This document shows, piece by piece, positions 43,978 through 53,696 of a stretch of 64,000 nucleotides of DNA. The DNA is taken from IMG/VR virus record IMGVR_UViG_3300046690_000279, positions 1 to 64,000 of that record. One strand, written 5' to 3'. The first letter of the stretch is position 1, and every line of letters starts with the position of its first letter. Origin of the DNA: a virus. The notes below the pieces were generated by a model. That model made no database searches and was not told where the DNA came from. It worked only from the letters and a program-made list of their open reading frames with translations. Position numbers and translations under genes: made by a program.

Positions 43978-44448
43978 ATGGCCGTTGGCCGTCCCCCGGT
44001 CCCCGCTGAGCGTAAGCGAAAACTGGGAAATCCTGGCGCCCGCCCGTTGCCTGACCCCGCCGCTGTCCATGACGCTGCACCGGTCACCATGGCTGCGCCT
44101 GCGCATTTGGGCCCGTCCGGCGCTGAGCTTTACTCACGCATTGTCACTGGTGCTGCCTGGCTCGCGGAGACGGACCGCCCGACGCTGGAATTGCTGTGCG
44201 AAAAGGTCGACCGGCGAGCGCTGATGAAAGCACAGCTAGATCACAGCGAAATGGTGCTCTTCACGGACAAGGCTTATGCCTATCCCAATCCCCTGGTCGG
44301 CATGCTCAGCACCATCGAAACCGAGATTGCGAAGCTATTCGGCGCGCTGGGTCTGACGCCTACCGATCGCACGCGTATGGGGCTCGCTGAGGTGAAGGCG
44401 CGCAACGCGTTTGAAGACTTCCTAGCGAAGAAAGCGGGGCCAGCGTGA
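43978..44448 (+). CDS. terS: Terminase small subunit (unit B)
   Basis: 156 residues. The most changed part is residues 80-92 (RALMKAQLDHSEMVLF against REQMKAELARGDLVLF). The ATG at 43978 is preceded by AGGGGG as in unit A; the longer upstream reading crosses the cos interval and is unlikely. Confidence 0.88.
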   Translation: MAVGRPPVPAERKRKLGNPGARPLPDPAAVHDAAPVTMAAPAHLGPSGAELYSRIVTGAAWLAETDRPTLELLCEKVDRRALMKAQLDHSEMVLFTDKAYAYPNPLVGMLSTIETEIAKLFGALGLTPTDRTRMGLAEVKARNAFEDFLAKKAGPA

Positions 44449-44522
44449 GCCGGTGGGGTGAACTGATTCCGCACGACGAAGACGCAGGCACCGCATGTCT
44501 CTGTGGCTGCAACGACGAGTAG
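44445..44522 (+). CDS. 25-residue micropeptide between terS and terL
   Basis: GTG overlaps the terS stop. It encodes MSRWGELIPHDEDAGTACLC plus GCNDE with three Cys. It ends just before the operator variant of terL. Where unit A carries a 68-residue ORF after the operator, unit B has this ORF before it. Coding status uncertain. Confidence 0.35.
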   Translation: MSRWGELIPHDEDAGTACLCGCNDE

Positions 44523-44544
44523 CACATACGGATATCCGGAGGTG
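44523..44544 (+). promoter_or_regulatory. Operator variant carrying the terL Shine-Dalgarno
   Basis: Same two-base variant; GGAGG lies 7 nt before the terL GTG. Confidence 0.75.
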
Positions 44545-44549
44545 ACCTA

Positions 44550-46070
44550 GTGGGCAGCACGCCTTATCTGCTGACCCCGGTCACGAAGGCGGACGTTAAG
44601 CGGGGCGACGGAGGAGACTTCGTCGACTTCTCGCAGAGCTTCCTGCGGATCACCAAAGACTCTGTCGGCGGGTCCAGCGGCGAACTGCTTGTCTTCCGGG
44701 ACTGGCAGCGCCAACTGTTCGGCCGGTTGCTCGCACGGCGCCCTGACGGCCGTTACAAGCATCGCCAGGCACTCGTGGGCATGCCCCGCAAGAACGGCAA
44801 GAGCGCTGTCGGCGCAGCCTTGGCTATCTTCGGCCTGGTGTCCGGTCCCCGTGGTGGTGAGGTCTACTCCATCGCCGCTGACAAGGAACAAGCGCGCATC
44901 GTTTTCGGCACTGCCAAGAAAATGATTGAGATGGCGCCAGAGATGGCGAACAGCTTTCGCGTGTACCGGGACGCTGTGGAGCTACCGGCGACCGGGTCTG
45001 TGTATCGCGTGCTGTCCGCTGAGGCGTTCACGAAGGAGGGACTTAACCCTCACCTGACGATCGCCGACGAAGTCCACGCGCAGCCCACCCGTGAACTCTG
45101 GGACGTCATGAGCCTCGCCTCTGGCGCCCGTGTTGAACCCATGATGGTGGGCATCACTACCGCTGGCGTGAAGTCGGATAGCTCCGGTGGCGACAGCCTG
45201 TGTTACGGCATGTATCAGTACGGCGAGAAAATCATTCGGGGCGAAATCAAGGACCCCGCCTTTTACTTTGAGTGGTGGGGAGCGCCGGAAGGTGCCGACC
45301 ACAAGGACCCAGCGGTATGGGCTGCCGCTAACCCGGGCTTCAACGACATTGTCAGCGAAGAAGACTTCCACTCCTCCGTACTGCGTACCCCGGAAGCGGA
45401 GTACCGCACTAAGCGGATGAACCAATGGGTATCGACGGCGCAGGCCTGGCTACCCGCTGGCGCTTGGGACGAGTGCGCTGGCGACGCTGAGAGCATCGAG
45501 CCGGGTACCGAGGTGGTCCTAGGCTTTGATGGCTCGTTCAACAACGACTCAACGGCGCTTGTGGTGGTCACCTGCCCGCAGGGTGAGGATGACAAGCCAC
45601 ACATCGACGTAGTCGCAGCGTGGGAAAAGCCTACGGATGCCGGGCAGGACTGGTCGGTACCCATCTTCGACGTTGAGGACGAGATACGTAAGGCCTGCCG
45701 ACGCTGGCAGGTTCGCGAAATCGTCTGCGACCCGTTCCGCTGGGCGCGCACGTATCAAATCCTCGAATCTGAAGGCCTCCCGATCGTGGAGTTCCCGCAG
45801 TCTCCCGCGCGCATGGTTCCGGCGACGCAGCGCTATTACGAAGCCGTCATGAACAAGACTCTGACTCATAGCGGTGACCCTCGCCTAGCGCGCCATCTCT
45901 CGAACTGCATTCTTCGCACGGATTCGCGCGGCTCGCGCCTGAGTAAGGACGCTAAGGGTTCGCCCCGGAAAATCGACCTTGCCGTTTCCGCTGTCATGGC
46001 GCTGGAACGAGCCTGCCAAGAAGCGGAAGTTATCCCCGAACCCCAGTTCTTTAGTTGGGCGGATCTATAA
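44550..46070 (+). CDS. terL: Terminase large subunit (unit B)
   Basis: 506 residues from GTG. Apart from the first five residues and a few substitutions (CQLFG to RQLFG, DGADF to DGGDF) it matches unit A; Walker A GMPRKNGKS and the nuclease Asp in LGFDGS are unchanged. Here translation starts from its own SD inside the operator variant and is not coupled to an upstream ORF. Confidence 0.96.
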   Translation: MGSTPYLLTPVTKADVKRGDGGDFVDFSQSFLRITKDSVGGSSGELLVFRDWQRQLFGRLLARRPDGRYKHRQALVGMPRKNGKSAVGAALAIFGLVSGPRGGEVYSIAADKEQARIVFGTAKKMIEMAPEMANSFRVYRDAVELPATGSVYRVLSAEAFTKEGLNPHLTIADEVHAQPTRELWDVMSLASGARVEPMMVGITTAGVKSDSSGGDSLCYGMYQYGEKIIRGEIKDPAFYFEWWGAPEGADHKDPAVWAAANPGFNDIVSEEDFHSSVLRTPEAEYRTKRMNQWVSTAQAWLPAGAWDECAGDAESIEPGTEVVLGFDGSFNNDSTALVVVTCPQGEDDKPHIDVVAAWEKPTDAGQDWSVPIFDVEDEIRKACRRWQVREIVCDPFRWARTYQILESEGLPIVEFPQSPARMVPATQRYYEAVMNKTLTHSGDPRLARHLSNCILRTDSRGSRLSKDAKGSPRKIDLAVSAVMALERACQEAEVIPEPQFFSWADL

Positions 46071-46080
46071 GGACGGACAT

Positions 46081-46233
46081 ATGAAGTTCAGGCGGCGCCT
46101 GGTAGGCGAAATTGCTGACGTCACTGGCATTGGTTGCCTGGTCGGCGCTGGTTGGGCATTCAACACGATTCTGGGTCTGGCGCTGGCTGGCGTCGGGCTT
46201 ATCGTCATTAGCGCTGTGGTGGTGGACAAGTGA
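46081..46233 (+). CDS. Small hydrophobic protein before portal (unit B)
   Basis: 50 residues, two substitutions near the basic start (KFRRRLVGE). GTGA overlap with portal kept. Confidence 0.7.
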   Translation: MKFRRRLVGEIADVTGIGCLVGAGWAFNTILGLALAGVGLIVISAVVVDK

Positions 46234-47492
46234 GCCTAGCTCGCAGAGCCGGTAAGGCTATTCGAGAGACCCGCTTTTACGCCCCTTCTGGCGCCGGTGA
46301 TCCCTGGTCTATCCCCAGTAATGGCAGTCTCGCCGCGTACACATCCGCTGGCGTTGCCGTCAACGATGAAACGGCCATGCAGCTACTCGCTGTGTCCGCC
46401 TGTGTCCGCCTGTTGTCTGATGCTGTCAGCGGCCTGCCCTTCGATTCCGTCAAGGCTGACGGCGAACTGCGCAAGACTGTTGAGCCCCCGCCTGCGATCG
46501 TTGCTGACCCGTTTGGCGGAGGTGCTACGCCCGGTCTGCCTACGCGGCGCCAGGGCTTCGTGCAGATGATGGTTTCGCTGCTGCTGCGCGGGAACGCCTA
46601 CTGCCTGGTGCTGTCTAAGGACAGCTACGGCCGTCCAACGCGCCTGATGGTGATTCACCCCGATCGCGTTGACTGTGAGTTTGACGGGAGCGGGCGCCGG
46701 AAGTACGCGATTGACCGTAAGCCCGTGCCCGACGCTGGCGACATTGTCCACATCATGGGAATGGGTTTCCCCGAGTCCCCCACGGGCCTAAGCGTCATCA
46801 GCTACGCACGGCAGGCCATCGGCCTAGGCCTGGCCGCTGAAGAGTTCGGCGCACGGTTCTTCGGCGAAGGCGCCCACATGACGGGTGTCGTCGAGATTGA
46901 GGCGGACCTAGACAAGGATCGCGCGCGCACCATTAAGGAGAATTTCTCTGCCTCGCATAGCGGGTTGAAGAATTCCCACACGGTTGGTGTGCTGACTGGC
47001 GGAGCTAAGTGGAAGCCAATCAGCGTCACGCCCGAAGATGCGCAGTTCCTCGGCACCCGCGCGGCGCAGAATCTCGACATTGCCATGTTGTTCGGCATCC
47101 CGCCGCACATGCTGGGGCAGGTCGACAAAACCACGTCGTGGGGCACGGGCATTGAACAGATGGGCCTAGGCTTTCTCGCCTATTCGCTGTCTGCATGGCT
47201 GGGCCGTTTTGAAGACGCCTGGTCGACCATGCTGCCCCGCCCGCAAAGCGCCCGTTTCAATGCTGACGCGCTGCTACGCACTGATACAGCGGGCCGGTAT
47301 GCGGTTTATTCCGCTGCCCGTTCGGCCGGAATCCTCACCACCAACGAAATCCGCGCCCTTGAGAATTACGGGCCCGTGGACGGTGGCGACGATATCGCGG
47401 CCCCGCTGAATTCATCCACGCCGAGCCTTACCAAAGACAACGGCGCTTCACCGAGTGCGCAGAAAGCTGACGCGTTGGGAGCAGTCCTCTAA
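46230..47492 (+). CDS. Portal protein (unit B)
   Basis: 420 residues, same length as in unit A, with about ten substitutions mostly near the ends. TAATG overlap with the protease. Confidence 0.95.
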   Translation: MSLARRAGKAIRETRFYAPSGAGDPWSIPSNGSLAAYTSAGVAVNDETAMQLLAVSACVRLLSDAVSGLPFDSVKADGELRKTVEPPPAIVADPFGGGATPGLPTRRQGFVQMMVSLLLRGNAYCLVLSKDSYGRPTRLMVIHPDRVDCEFDGSGRRKYAIDRKPVPDAGDIVHIMGMGFPESPTGLSVISYARQAIGLGLAAEEFGARFFGEGAHMTGVVEIEADLDKDRARTIKENFSASHSGLKNSHTVGVLTGGAKWKPISVTPEDAQFLGTRAAQNLDIAMLFGIPPHMLGQVDKTTSWGTGIEQMGLGFLAYSLSAWLGRFEDAWSTMLPRPQSARFNADALLRTDTAGRYAVYSAARSAGILTTNEIRALENYGPVDGGDDIAAPLNSSTPSLTKDNGASPSAQKADALGAVL

Positions 47493-48175
47493 TGACCGAC
47501 TTTTCAAGCCGTGACTCACGGCGCAATGTCCGCGAGGACCGCAGGCGCCCCTTTGAGGGTATGGAGCTGCGCGAGGCACCTAACGGCACGCTTCGTTTCA
47601 CTGGCTACGCGTCTGTGACTGAGACCCCATATGAGATGCAGGACTTTCTCGGCGATTACACAGAGGTCGTCCGGCGCGGTGCGTTCAGTAAGACGTTGGC
47701 CGAGGGCGCTGACGTCCCGTTCAAGTTGAACCATGACGGTATGACGCTGGCGCGGACTAAGTCCGGGACCATGCGACTGTCGGAAGACTCTACGGGCCTG
47801 CATGTTGAGGCTGACCTAGACCCCGGCAACGGGCAGGTGCGCGACATTCGCTCAGCGATGGAGCGGGGCGACCTTGACGAGATGAGCTTTGCGTTTCGCG
47901 TGACTCGTCAGGAGTGGTCGCCGGATTGGACGCAGCGCGATATCACTGAGGTGAACCTCAACAAGGGTGACGTCAGCATCGTGAACTATGGCGCCAACCC
48001 GCACACGCAGGGGCTTACCTCGCTGCGTAGCGCGCTGACTGACGGCACGATCACACGGGACCAGTTGGAAGCGCTCTTGCGGTCCGTGAGTGACTCCCCT
48101 GCCCCGCCTGACCCTGTTATCGCCCCTTCGGATTTCGCGCTGTATGAGGCGCGCCTCCGCGCCCTGAATCTCTAA
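47492..48175 (+). CDS. Prohead protease (unit B)
   Basis: 227 residues; catalytic His (KLNHDGMTL) and Ser (DEMSFAFRV) kept. Changes cluster in the C-terminal linker. Confidence 0.94.
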   Translation: MTDFSSRDSRRNVREDRRRPFEGMELREAPNGTLRFTGYASVTETPYEMQDFLGDYTEVVRRGAFSKTLAEGADVPFKLNHDGMTLARTKSGTMRLSEDSTGLHVEADLDPGNGQVRDIRSAMERGDLDEMSFAFRVTRQEWSPDWTQRDITEVNLNKGDVSIVNYGANPHTQGLTSLRSALTDGTITRDQLEALLRSVSDSPAPPDPVIAPSDFALYEARLRALNL

Positions 48176-48189
48176 CTCTCGCGACTGAG

Positions 48190-48211
48190 CACATACGGAT
48201 ATCCGTACGTG
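48190..48211. promoter_or_regulatory. Palindromic operator before capsid (unit B)
   Basis: CACATACGGAT/ATCCGTACGTG, one mismatch in the right arm, where the unit A copy has its mismatch in the left arm. Confidence 0.75.
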
Positions 48212-48341
48212 CCTTTCGCTGCCCGCCCGGTTTACGCCGGAGCCTACGCCGGACCCCACGCAACAAGGGGCACCACCTGGGCCACCACCTAACGCAAGTG
48301 GTGGGCGATTCCCAAAGAATCGAACCTAGGAAAGGTCCCTA

Positions 48342-49682
48342 ATGGACAAGCGTTCCCTTATTTCTGACCTGGTTGCCAAGCGCAGCGCCGAGCGTACGAA
48401 GCTAGATGCCCTTCTGGGCGAGGCTCGCTCCGCTGAGGCTGCGGACCTTACCGACGAGCAGCGCTCCGCTTTCGACGCTGGCGAGACTGAGATTCGGGCG
48501 CTGGACGACCGCATCAAGGAGCTTGACGAGCAGGTTCGCGCCGACGACGCTGCGGCTGACATGGCCAAGCGTTATGCGCCGAAGCCTTCGGGTGTTCAGG
48601 TCGTTTCCGAGCCTGAGATCTACCGTTCCGGTCTGAACGGCCAGTCGTACTTCCGCGACATGTGGAATGCGCGCCAGAACGGCGACGCTTCCGCCATGGA
48701 CCGACTTCAGCGCAACAACCGGGGCCGTGCGGCTGAGCAGCGTGCGCTGACCACGGTTAACGGCGCTGGTGGCGAGTTCGTTCCGCCCCTGTGGCTGGAG
48801 AAGGAGTTCGTCCGCCTGGCTCGCGCGGGTCGCATTACCGGCAACCTGGTCCCGACCAGCGCGCTTCCTGCGGGTACCGACTCGATCAACGTGCCGAAGG
48901 TGAACACCGGTACGGCCGTTGCTGTGCAGGCGACTCAGAACACGGGCGTTCAGCAGACCGACCTGACCACCACGTCGATTTCGTCCACCGTGACGACCAT
49001 CGCCGGTGGCCAGACCGTTTCGCTTCAGCTCCTAGAGCAGTCGCCGCTGAACGTGGATGACGTCATCCTTGCTGACCTCGCTGCGGCGTACGCCACTCAG
49101 TACAACACCCTGATTCTGAGCGGCTCTGGTTCCGGTGGTAACCCCACCGGCATCTTCACTCTGGCGGGCACCAACGCAGTTGCGACGAACGCTGCGACCA
49201 CGGCCGGTATGTACGCGGCTGTTGCCAACGCCATTCAGCAGGTTCACACGAACCGGTTCCTTCCGCCTGACACGATCATCATGCACCCTCGCCGCTGGGC
49301 TGCGCTGCTAGCTGCGTCTGACACCACGGGTCGCCCGCTGGTGACTCCGTCCGCGAACGCGCCGATGAACGCGCTGGCCAACCAGGATGGCGTTAACTCT
49401 CAGGGTTACGTCGGCACGATTCAGGGTCTGCCGGTTTACGTTGACGCGCTGATTCCGACCAACGTCGGCGCTGGCACTAACCAGGACCGCATCATCGTGG
49501 CTCGCATGGCCGACCTGATGGCTTGGGAGGGCAACGTCAAGGCGGAGGCCTTCCCGCAGACGTACGCCAACCAGCTATCCGTGTTCGTGCGGCTGTACAA
49601 CTACATGTCGTTCCAGCCTGCGCGCTACCCGAAGTCGATTTCGGTCGTCGACGGTACCGCCCTGGTGACTCCGTCCTTCTAG
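48342..49682 (+). CDS. Major capsid protein (unit B)
   Basis: 446 residues. The shell core is nearly identical to unit A; the first 90 residues (delta domain) and two surface segments (FTLAGTNAVATNAATTAGMY and NALANQDGVNSQGYVG) differ, which suggests exposed loops. Confidence 0.95.
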   Translation: MDKRSLISDLVAKRSAERTKLDALLGEARSAEAADLTDEQRSAFDAGETEIRALDDRIKELDEQVRADDAAADMAKRYAPKPSGVQVVSEPEIYRSGLNGQSYFRDMWNARQNGDASAMDRLQRNNRGRAAEQRALTTVNGAGGEFVPPLWLEKEFVRLARAGRITGNLVPTSALPAGTDSINVPKVNTGTAVAVQATQNTGVQQTDLTTTSISSTVTTIAGGQTVSLQLLEQSPLNVDDVILADLAAAYATQYNTLILSGSGSGGNPTGIFTLAGTNAVATNAATTAGMYAAVANAIQQVHTNRFLPPDTIIMHPRRWAALLAASDTTGRPLVTPSANAPMNALANQDGVNSQGYVGTIQGLPVYVDALIPTNVGAGTNQDRIIVARMADLMAWEGNVKAEAFPQTYANQLSVFVRLYNYMSFQPARYPKSISVVDGTALVTPSF

Positions 49683-49711
49683 TCCAGTGACCCCGTAGCG
49701 GTGGGGGTTGG

Positions 49712-49733
49712 CACCTACGGATATCCGTATGTG
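49712..49733. promoter_or_regulatory. Palindromic operator after capsid (unit B)
   Basis: CACCTACGGAT/ATCCGTATGTG with GGTTGG and GTGGCC flanks; the clamp is weaker than at 9535. Confidence 0.76.
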
Positions 49734-49764
49734 GTGGCCCCCGCCGTTTGGCTGAGAGGAATTC

Positions 49765-50013
49765 ATGAATCCCATCAACTACGCGCGTGGCCTGGTCGAC
49801 GAGCTTGAAGGGTGCCTGCGGACCGCTGACAAGGTGCGGGAAGCCACCGTGCGCGAACAGCTCGCTTGGGTCTCTGGTGAGCTGGACAAGGTCGTTCCGG
49901 AGGGTCTCAGCGACACCGTGCGCGCCCTGTACGACGAAGCCAAGGCAGCTACGGCCGATGCGCTGGCAAGCAAGCCAAAGAGGGCAGCGAAGGCGCCCGC
50001 TCCAACTGAGTAG
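49765..50013 (+). CDS. Small head-tail region protein (unit B)
   Basis: 82 residues; N-terminal half diverged (ARGLVDELEGCLRTADKVRE) but the VREQLAWVSGELDK helix and the KPKRAAK end are shared. Confidence 0.75.
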   Translation: MNPINYARGLVDELEGCLRTADKVREATVREQLAWVSGELDKVVPEGLSDTVRALYDEAKAATADALASKPKRAAKAPAPTE

Positions 50014-50021
50014 GGGTTGAT

Positions 50022-50912
50022 ATGCCGCTGATCTACTTTGCCGGGCAGGATGTAGCGCTTACGGCGAACCCGCTCGACGACAGCGGCAGCCCCGTGCAGG
50101 GCGCTGTGAGCGTCTCTGTGACCATCACAGACCCGTCCGGGGGGATTACCCATCCCACCCCGTCAGGGCCCGTCAGCGGGGCGTACACGGCCGTTGTGCC
50201 GTCCGTAGGACTGCCCGGGGTATGGCTTGCCCGCTGGACTGCTACCGGCACGGGTGTTGCCTGGTCGTCAGAGACTCAATTTCAGGTGCGCCCCCTCGGC
50301 GTCGAACAGCTCGTCGACCTGCCCAGCGTCAAGGCCCATCTGAACATCCCGCCCAACGACACGCGCCAGGATGACGAACTACAGGGCTTCATTCTCGCTG
50401 CGGCAGAGATAGCCCGGAACCATTGCGGCCCGTTCATCCCGGAATCCCACACGGAGTATTTCGACGGCGGGGTTTCACAGATCGTGCCAGCGTTCACGCC
50501 GGTTGCGAGCGTGCTGAGCATCACGGAGTACTACGGGCTTTCAGCCTTTCCGCTGACTGAACAGCCGCTAAGCGGGCAGGTAAACGCATTCGGTTTCACC
50601 GTGGACTACAACACGGGGCAGATCACGCGCCGCACGTTCGGGGGCGAGGCTGCAACGTTCGCTTTCGGCGCGAAGAACATCAAGGTCGTGTACACGGCGG
50701 GGCGCGCTGGTGCGGTGCCTTGGACCGTGCGCCTGGGCGTGCTTGAGCTGATCCGGCATCTGTGGCAGATGACGCAACAGGGTGGCGGACGGCCGAAATT
50801 CAACTCTGGCGCCTACGACGGTGGCGAAGCCATTGTCCACACGGGCTTTGCCATTCCCTCGCGCGTCCTCGAACTCTGGCAGGCCTACTACAGGGGGCCG
50901 GGTATCGCATGA
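50022..50912 (+). CDS. Head-tail connector with Ig-like domain (unit B)
   Basis: 296 residues with the same two-domain build as at 9847. The differences lie mainly in the beta-sandwich and in a loop about 180-200 (LTEQPLSGQVNAFGF). Confidence 0.8.
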   Translation: MPLIYFAGQDVALTANPLDDSGSPVQGAVSVSVTITDPSGGITHPTPSGPVSGAYTAVVPSVGLPGVWLARWTATGTGVAWSSETQFQVRPLGVEQLVDLPSVKAHLNIPPNDTRQDDELQGFILAAAEIARNHCGPFIPESHTEYFDGGVSQIVPAFTPVASVLSITEYYGLSAFPLTEQPLSGQVNAFGFTVDYNTGQITRRTFGGEAATFAFGAKNIKVVYTAGRAGAVPWTVRLGVLELIRHLWQMTQQGGGRPKFNSGAYDGGEAIVHTGFAIPSRVLELWQAYYRGPGIA

Positions 50913-51376
50913 GCATCCCTTCCAGCACAGCGCCAGCGGTCCGACAGTGGCTTTTCGACCAGTGCACCGCTGGGCTCGCGCCCGACCCAAACAATGTCCG
51001 CGCGTCGTTGCTTGTGTGCTTTGACCAACCGGGGCCGAACGAGCCTGATGACATTGTGGCCATCGGCCAGGTGCGCAGGCATCTGAACGTTGCCTCGATG
51101 GTTGGTGGGGGTGGCGCCGGTTGGCTCGACGAGTCGTACTCAGTCTCTGTCGTAGTCGACGTGTTCCGGGGCAGCGACAGCGGGCAGGTGGCCTACTCGC
51201 GGGCCATGGACCTAGCCAACGCCGTCATTGCCATCGTGCGGACGGATATCACGCTGGGCGGCCACGTCATTAAGAGCGCCCCGACTGGCGATACGGCCGA
51301 AGTCGAGTGGGACAGCGAACACGGCGGTAAGCGCGCGTGCGTGACTGTCGAAATCGAATGCGTTACGAGGATCTGA
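50909..51376 (+). CDS. Probable tail terminator (unit B)
   Basis: 155 residues, only three or four conservative changes. ATG overlaps the connector stop. Confidence 0.65.
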   Translation: MSIPSSTAPAVRQWLFDQCTAGLAPDPNNVRASLLVCFDQPGPNEPDDIVAIGQVRRHLNVASMVGGGGAGWLDESYSVSVVVDVFRGSDSGQVAYSRAMDLANAVIAIVRTDITLGGHVIKSAPTGDTAEVEWDSEHGGKRACVTVEIECVTRI

Positions 51377-51379
51377 CAC

Positions 51380-51583
51380 ATGCCTGAATTCACATACAGC
51401 GGCGACGACGAGCGCTATTACCCGTCGCTTGCGCTGGACGTCCGCCCGGGTGACCGAGTGACGCTCGACGCTGACCCCGGGGACGGCCGTTTCGCACCTG
51501 CCGAAGGCGCCCCCACTCCCCTGCCTGTCTCTGACAGCGCCCCCGACCCTGAGCCCGCTGATATCCCGGAGGTTGGCAACTAA
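51380..51583 (+). CDS. Small acidic protein (unit B)
   Basis: 67 residues; it lacks one Asp/Pro repeat of the tail compared with 11205-11426, as expected of a disordered segment. Confidence 0.72.
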   Translation: MPEFTYSGDDERYYPSLALDVRPGDRVTLDADPGDGRFAPAEGAPTPLPVSDSAPDPEPADIPEVGN

Positions 51584-52548
51584 TGCCCAAGGCAACAGCT
51601 CTTTCATTCCTCGGTATTGCCAAGGAAACCACGCCCGGCACGCCCGTTGCGTCTACGCAGTACATCCCGGTCACGACTATCACGCCGAAGGACAATCAGC
51701 AGCTACTTGACGACAAGGGCTATCGCGGCTCGCTCGTCGAGGTCTACGACCAGGTGGCGGGTGTCCTAAGCGGCTCGCTGGATTTCGACGGGGACGTTTT
51801 CCCGGACACGATCGGTTTCCCGCTGGCGGGTGTGCTCGGCGATGTTGTTACGTCCGGCGCTTCGGCCCCGTTCACTCACACTTTCTCGGTTCTGAACACG
51901 GGCTCGGGCCAGCCGAAGACGTACACCCTGAATGACAACTACGTTGCCGGTAACCGGCAGTACCCCAGCGCCAAGTTTTCTGAGGTCGGTTTCAAGTTCA
52001 CGGCCGATGGACTGCTGACGTACAGCGCGAAGACTACGACGTTCGGGTCTGTCACCGCTTCCGCGCCGACCACGTCCTTTACTGCCATTCCTCCGCTGGT
52101 TGGCTGGACTGGTGTCGTGCAGATTGCGGGTGTCACTCAGGCGGGTGTGCTCGATGGTGAGGTCACCATTAAGCGCCCGGTCACCGTGATTAACCCGGTC
52201 GACGGTACGCAGGCGCCTTCCACCCTGTGGAGTGGTCCCGTGCAGGTAGACGGTAAGGCCACCCTCATCATGGAAGATGACACGGCGCTTACGCAGTACC
52301 TCACCACGGTAAAGCCTGCGATTGACTTCACTTTCTCGGCTGGTGCTGGCGCTGCGGCCGTTCAGCTAAAGCTGCACATGACTAAGTGCAGCATTTCTGC
52401 CGCTGATATCACGCGCGGCAAGGACTACATAGAGGTGCCGATCACGTGGACGGCCCTTGCCAACACCACCGACATTGGCGCGTCGGGCGGGTATTCGCCG
52501 ATCAAGGTGACCGTTCAGAACGCCGTGACCTCCGGGACGTACAACTAA
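51583..52548 (+). CDS. Major tail protein (unit B)
   Basis: 321 residues, nearly identical to 11426; changes at TASAPTTSFT and AGAGAAAVQL. Confidence 0.88.
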   Translation: MPKATALSFLGIAKETTPGTPVASTQYIPVTTITPKDNQQLLDDKGYRGSLVEVYDQVAGVLSGSLDFDGDVFPDTIGFPLAGVLGDVVTSGASAPFTHTFSVLNTGSGQPKTYTLNDNYVAGNRQYPSAKFSEVGFKFTADGLLTYSAKTTTFGSVTASAPTTSFTAIPPLVGWTGVVQIAGVTQAGVLDGEVTIKRPVTVINPVDGTQAPSTLWSGPVQVDGKATLIMEDDTALTQYLTTVKPAIDFTFSAGAGAAAVQLKLHMTKCSISAADITRGKDYIEVPITWTALANTTDIGASGGYSPIKVTVQNAVTSGTYN

Positions 52549-52979
52549 TGATCCACCTGACTCTCCCCTCTGGCGCTACCGCTGATCTTCGCGAAGTTGC
52601 CGACGTTACCGAGCGCCAGCGCAGGCCCATCAAGCGCATTCAGACGAAGCTAGCGGGTCTGCCTGCGTTCACTTCGGCCGTTGCTGAGGCGCAGGCACAG
52701 GGCGACGGCGCGGAGCTATCGCCTGAGCAGCAGCTACGTATCGCGGCGGGCATGGGCGAGGCTTTCGACCTGCTAGAGGAGCTAAACGACTCCCTGGTGG
52801 TCGCGCTCGTCGCCGGTTGGTCCTATGGCTTCGCGGTGAACGTTGATGCGGTGCAGGATCTCCCCGGGCGTGACCTTGACGCGCTGCGTAAGGCTGTGGC
52901 GCCGTACCTCGGCCAGCTAAACCCTGACTTCGAGCCGAGCCCGGATGCAGCGTCCCCTACCGAAGCCTCCGTCGCCTAA
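52548..52979 (+). CDS. Tail assembly chaperone G (unit B)
   Basis: 143 residues, same length as in unit A. TAATG overlap with the tube gene. Confidence 0.82.
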   Translation: MIHLTLPSGATADLREVADVTERQRRPIKRIQTKLAGLPAFTSAVAEAQAQGDGAELSPEQQLRIAAGMGEAFDLLEELNDSLVVALVAGWSYGFAVNVDAVQDLPGRDLDALRKAVAPYLGQLNPDFEPSPDAASPTEASVA

Positions 52980-53194
52980 CGGAGGCTCTTTCCCACAACG
53001 GGGCAGGGAGCAACTACTCAGCGGACGAAATCCCGTCAGAGGAGTATCGGACGTGGCGCCTGTGCACATTGCTGCGCTGTCGCCCGTCCGAACTCGACGC
53101 CGAATCCGCTGTAACCCTGGATTGGCTACTCGCCGTTGATGACGCCGTTGGCAAGGCGCGCAAGATAGTTGAGGGGCGTGCCGCCAATGGCTGA
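52928..53194 (+). CDS. Frameshift extension of tail chaperone (unit B)
   Basis: The -1 frame opens after TGA at 52925 and runs to 53194. The slip TCC CCT (52953-52958) and stem AGCCTCCG/CGGAGGCT (52964-52987) match unit A. A compensating pair of indels (GGGGCAGGG for GGGCAGGGA) keeps the frame, which is strong evidence for translation. Confidence 0.8.
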   Translation, partial: LRAEPGCSVPYRSLRRLTEALSHNGAGSNYSADEIPSEEYRTWRLCTLLRCRPSELDAESAVTLDWLLAVDDAVGKARKIVEGRAANG

Positions 53195-53681
53195 TGAATT
53201 CATGGCGGTAGTCAAGGGTGTTGGTGAAGTTCGCACCGCCATTGAGAAGATGCAGCTTGCTTCGGACGAGGCGACCCGCGTAGCGCTGGGCAAGGCAACC
53301 GCGTACACGAAGCGACGAATTAAGGGCGGCATGCGTGGCGCCCCTCGCTGGGCTAGCAAGGGCGACGACCCTGAGTCGGGCTCGCCTGCTTTCAGTCTCG
53401 GTCGCAAGCCTAACCACATCCCCCGGTCTGGCGGACCAGGTCAGCTAACCGGTGAGCTATATCAGTCCATCCGCAAGAGCAAAAAGGCTCGTCGCGGAGG
53501 CACGGGGGAATGGTCGCAAGTCGTTATGGCTGGCGGGCGGGGCGGATACCAAAACCGCTACAAAGCAGAAATTGAAGCCCGGTACCCGTACTTCAAACCA
53601 GGGGTGGACAAGGCATCGCCCAAGGTTCGTGGTTATTTCGAGGGCGCGTGGGCTGCGGCTGTAAACGGAAAGAAATTCTAG
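53187..53681 (+). CDS. HK97 gp10-like protein (unit B)
   Basis: 164 residues from the ATG inside the end of the frameshift ORF. The last 75 residues are almost identical to unit A. Confidence 0.65.
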   Translation: MADEFMAVVKGVGEVRTAIEKMQLASDEATRVALGKATAYTKRRIKGGMRGAPRWASKGDDPESGSPAFSLGRKPNHIPRSGGPGQLTGELYQSIRKSKKARRGGTGEWSQVVMAGGRGGYQNRYKAEIEARYPYFKPGVDKASPKVRGYFEGAWAAAVNGKKF

Positions 53682-53696
53682 GGAGGTAGCTTCGCT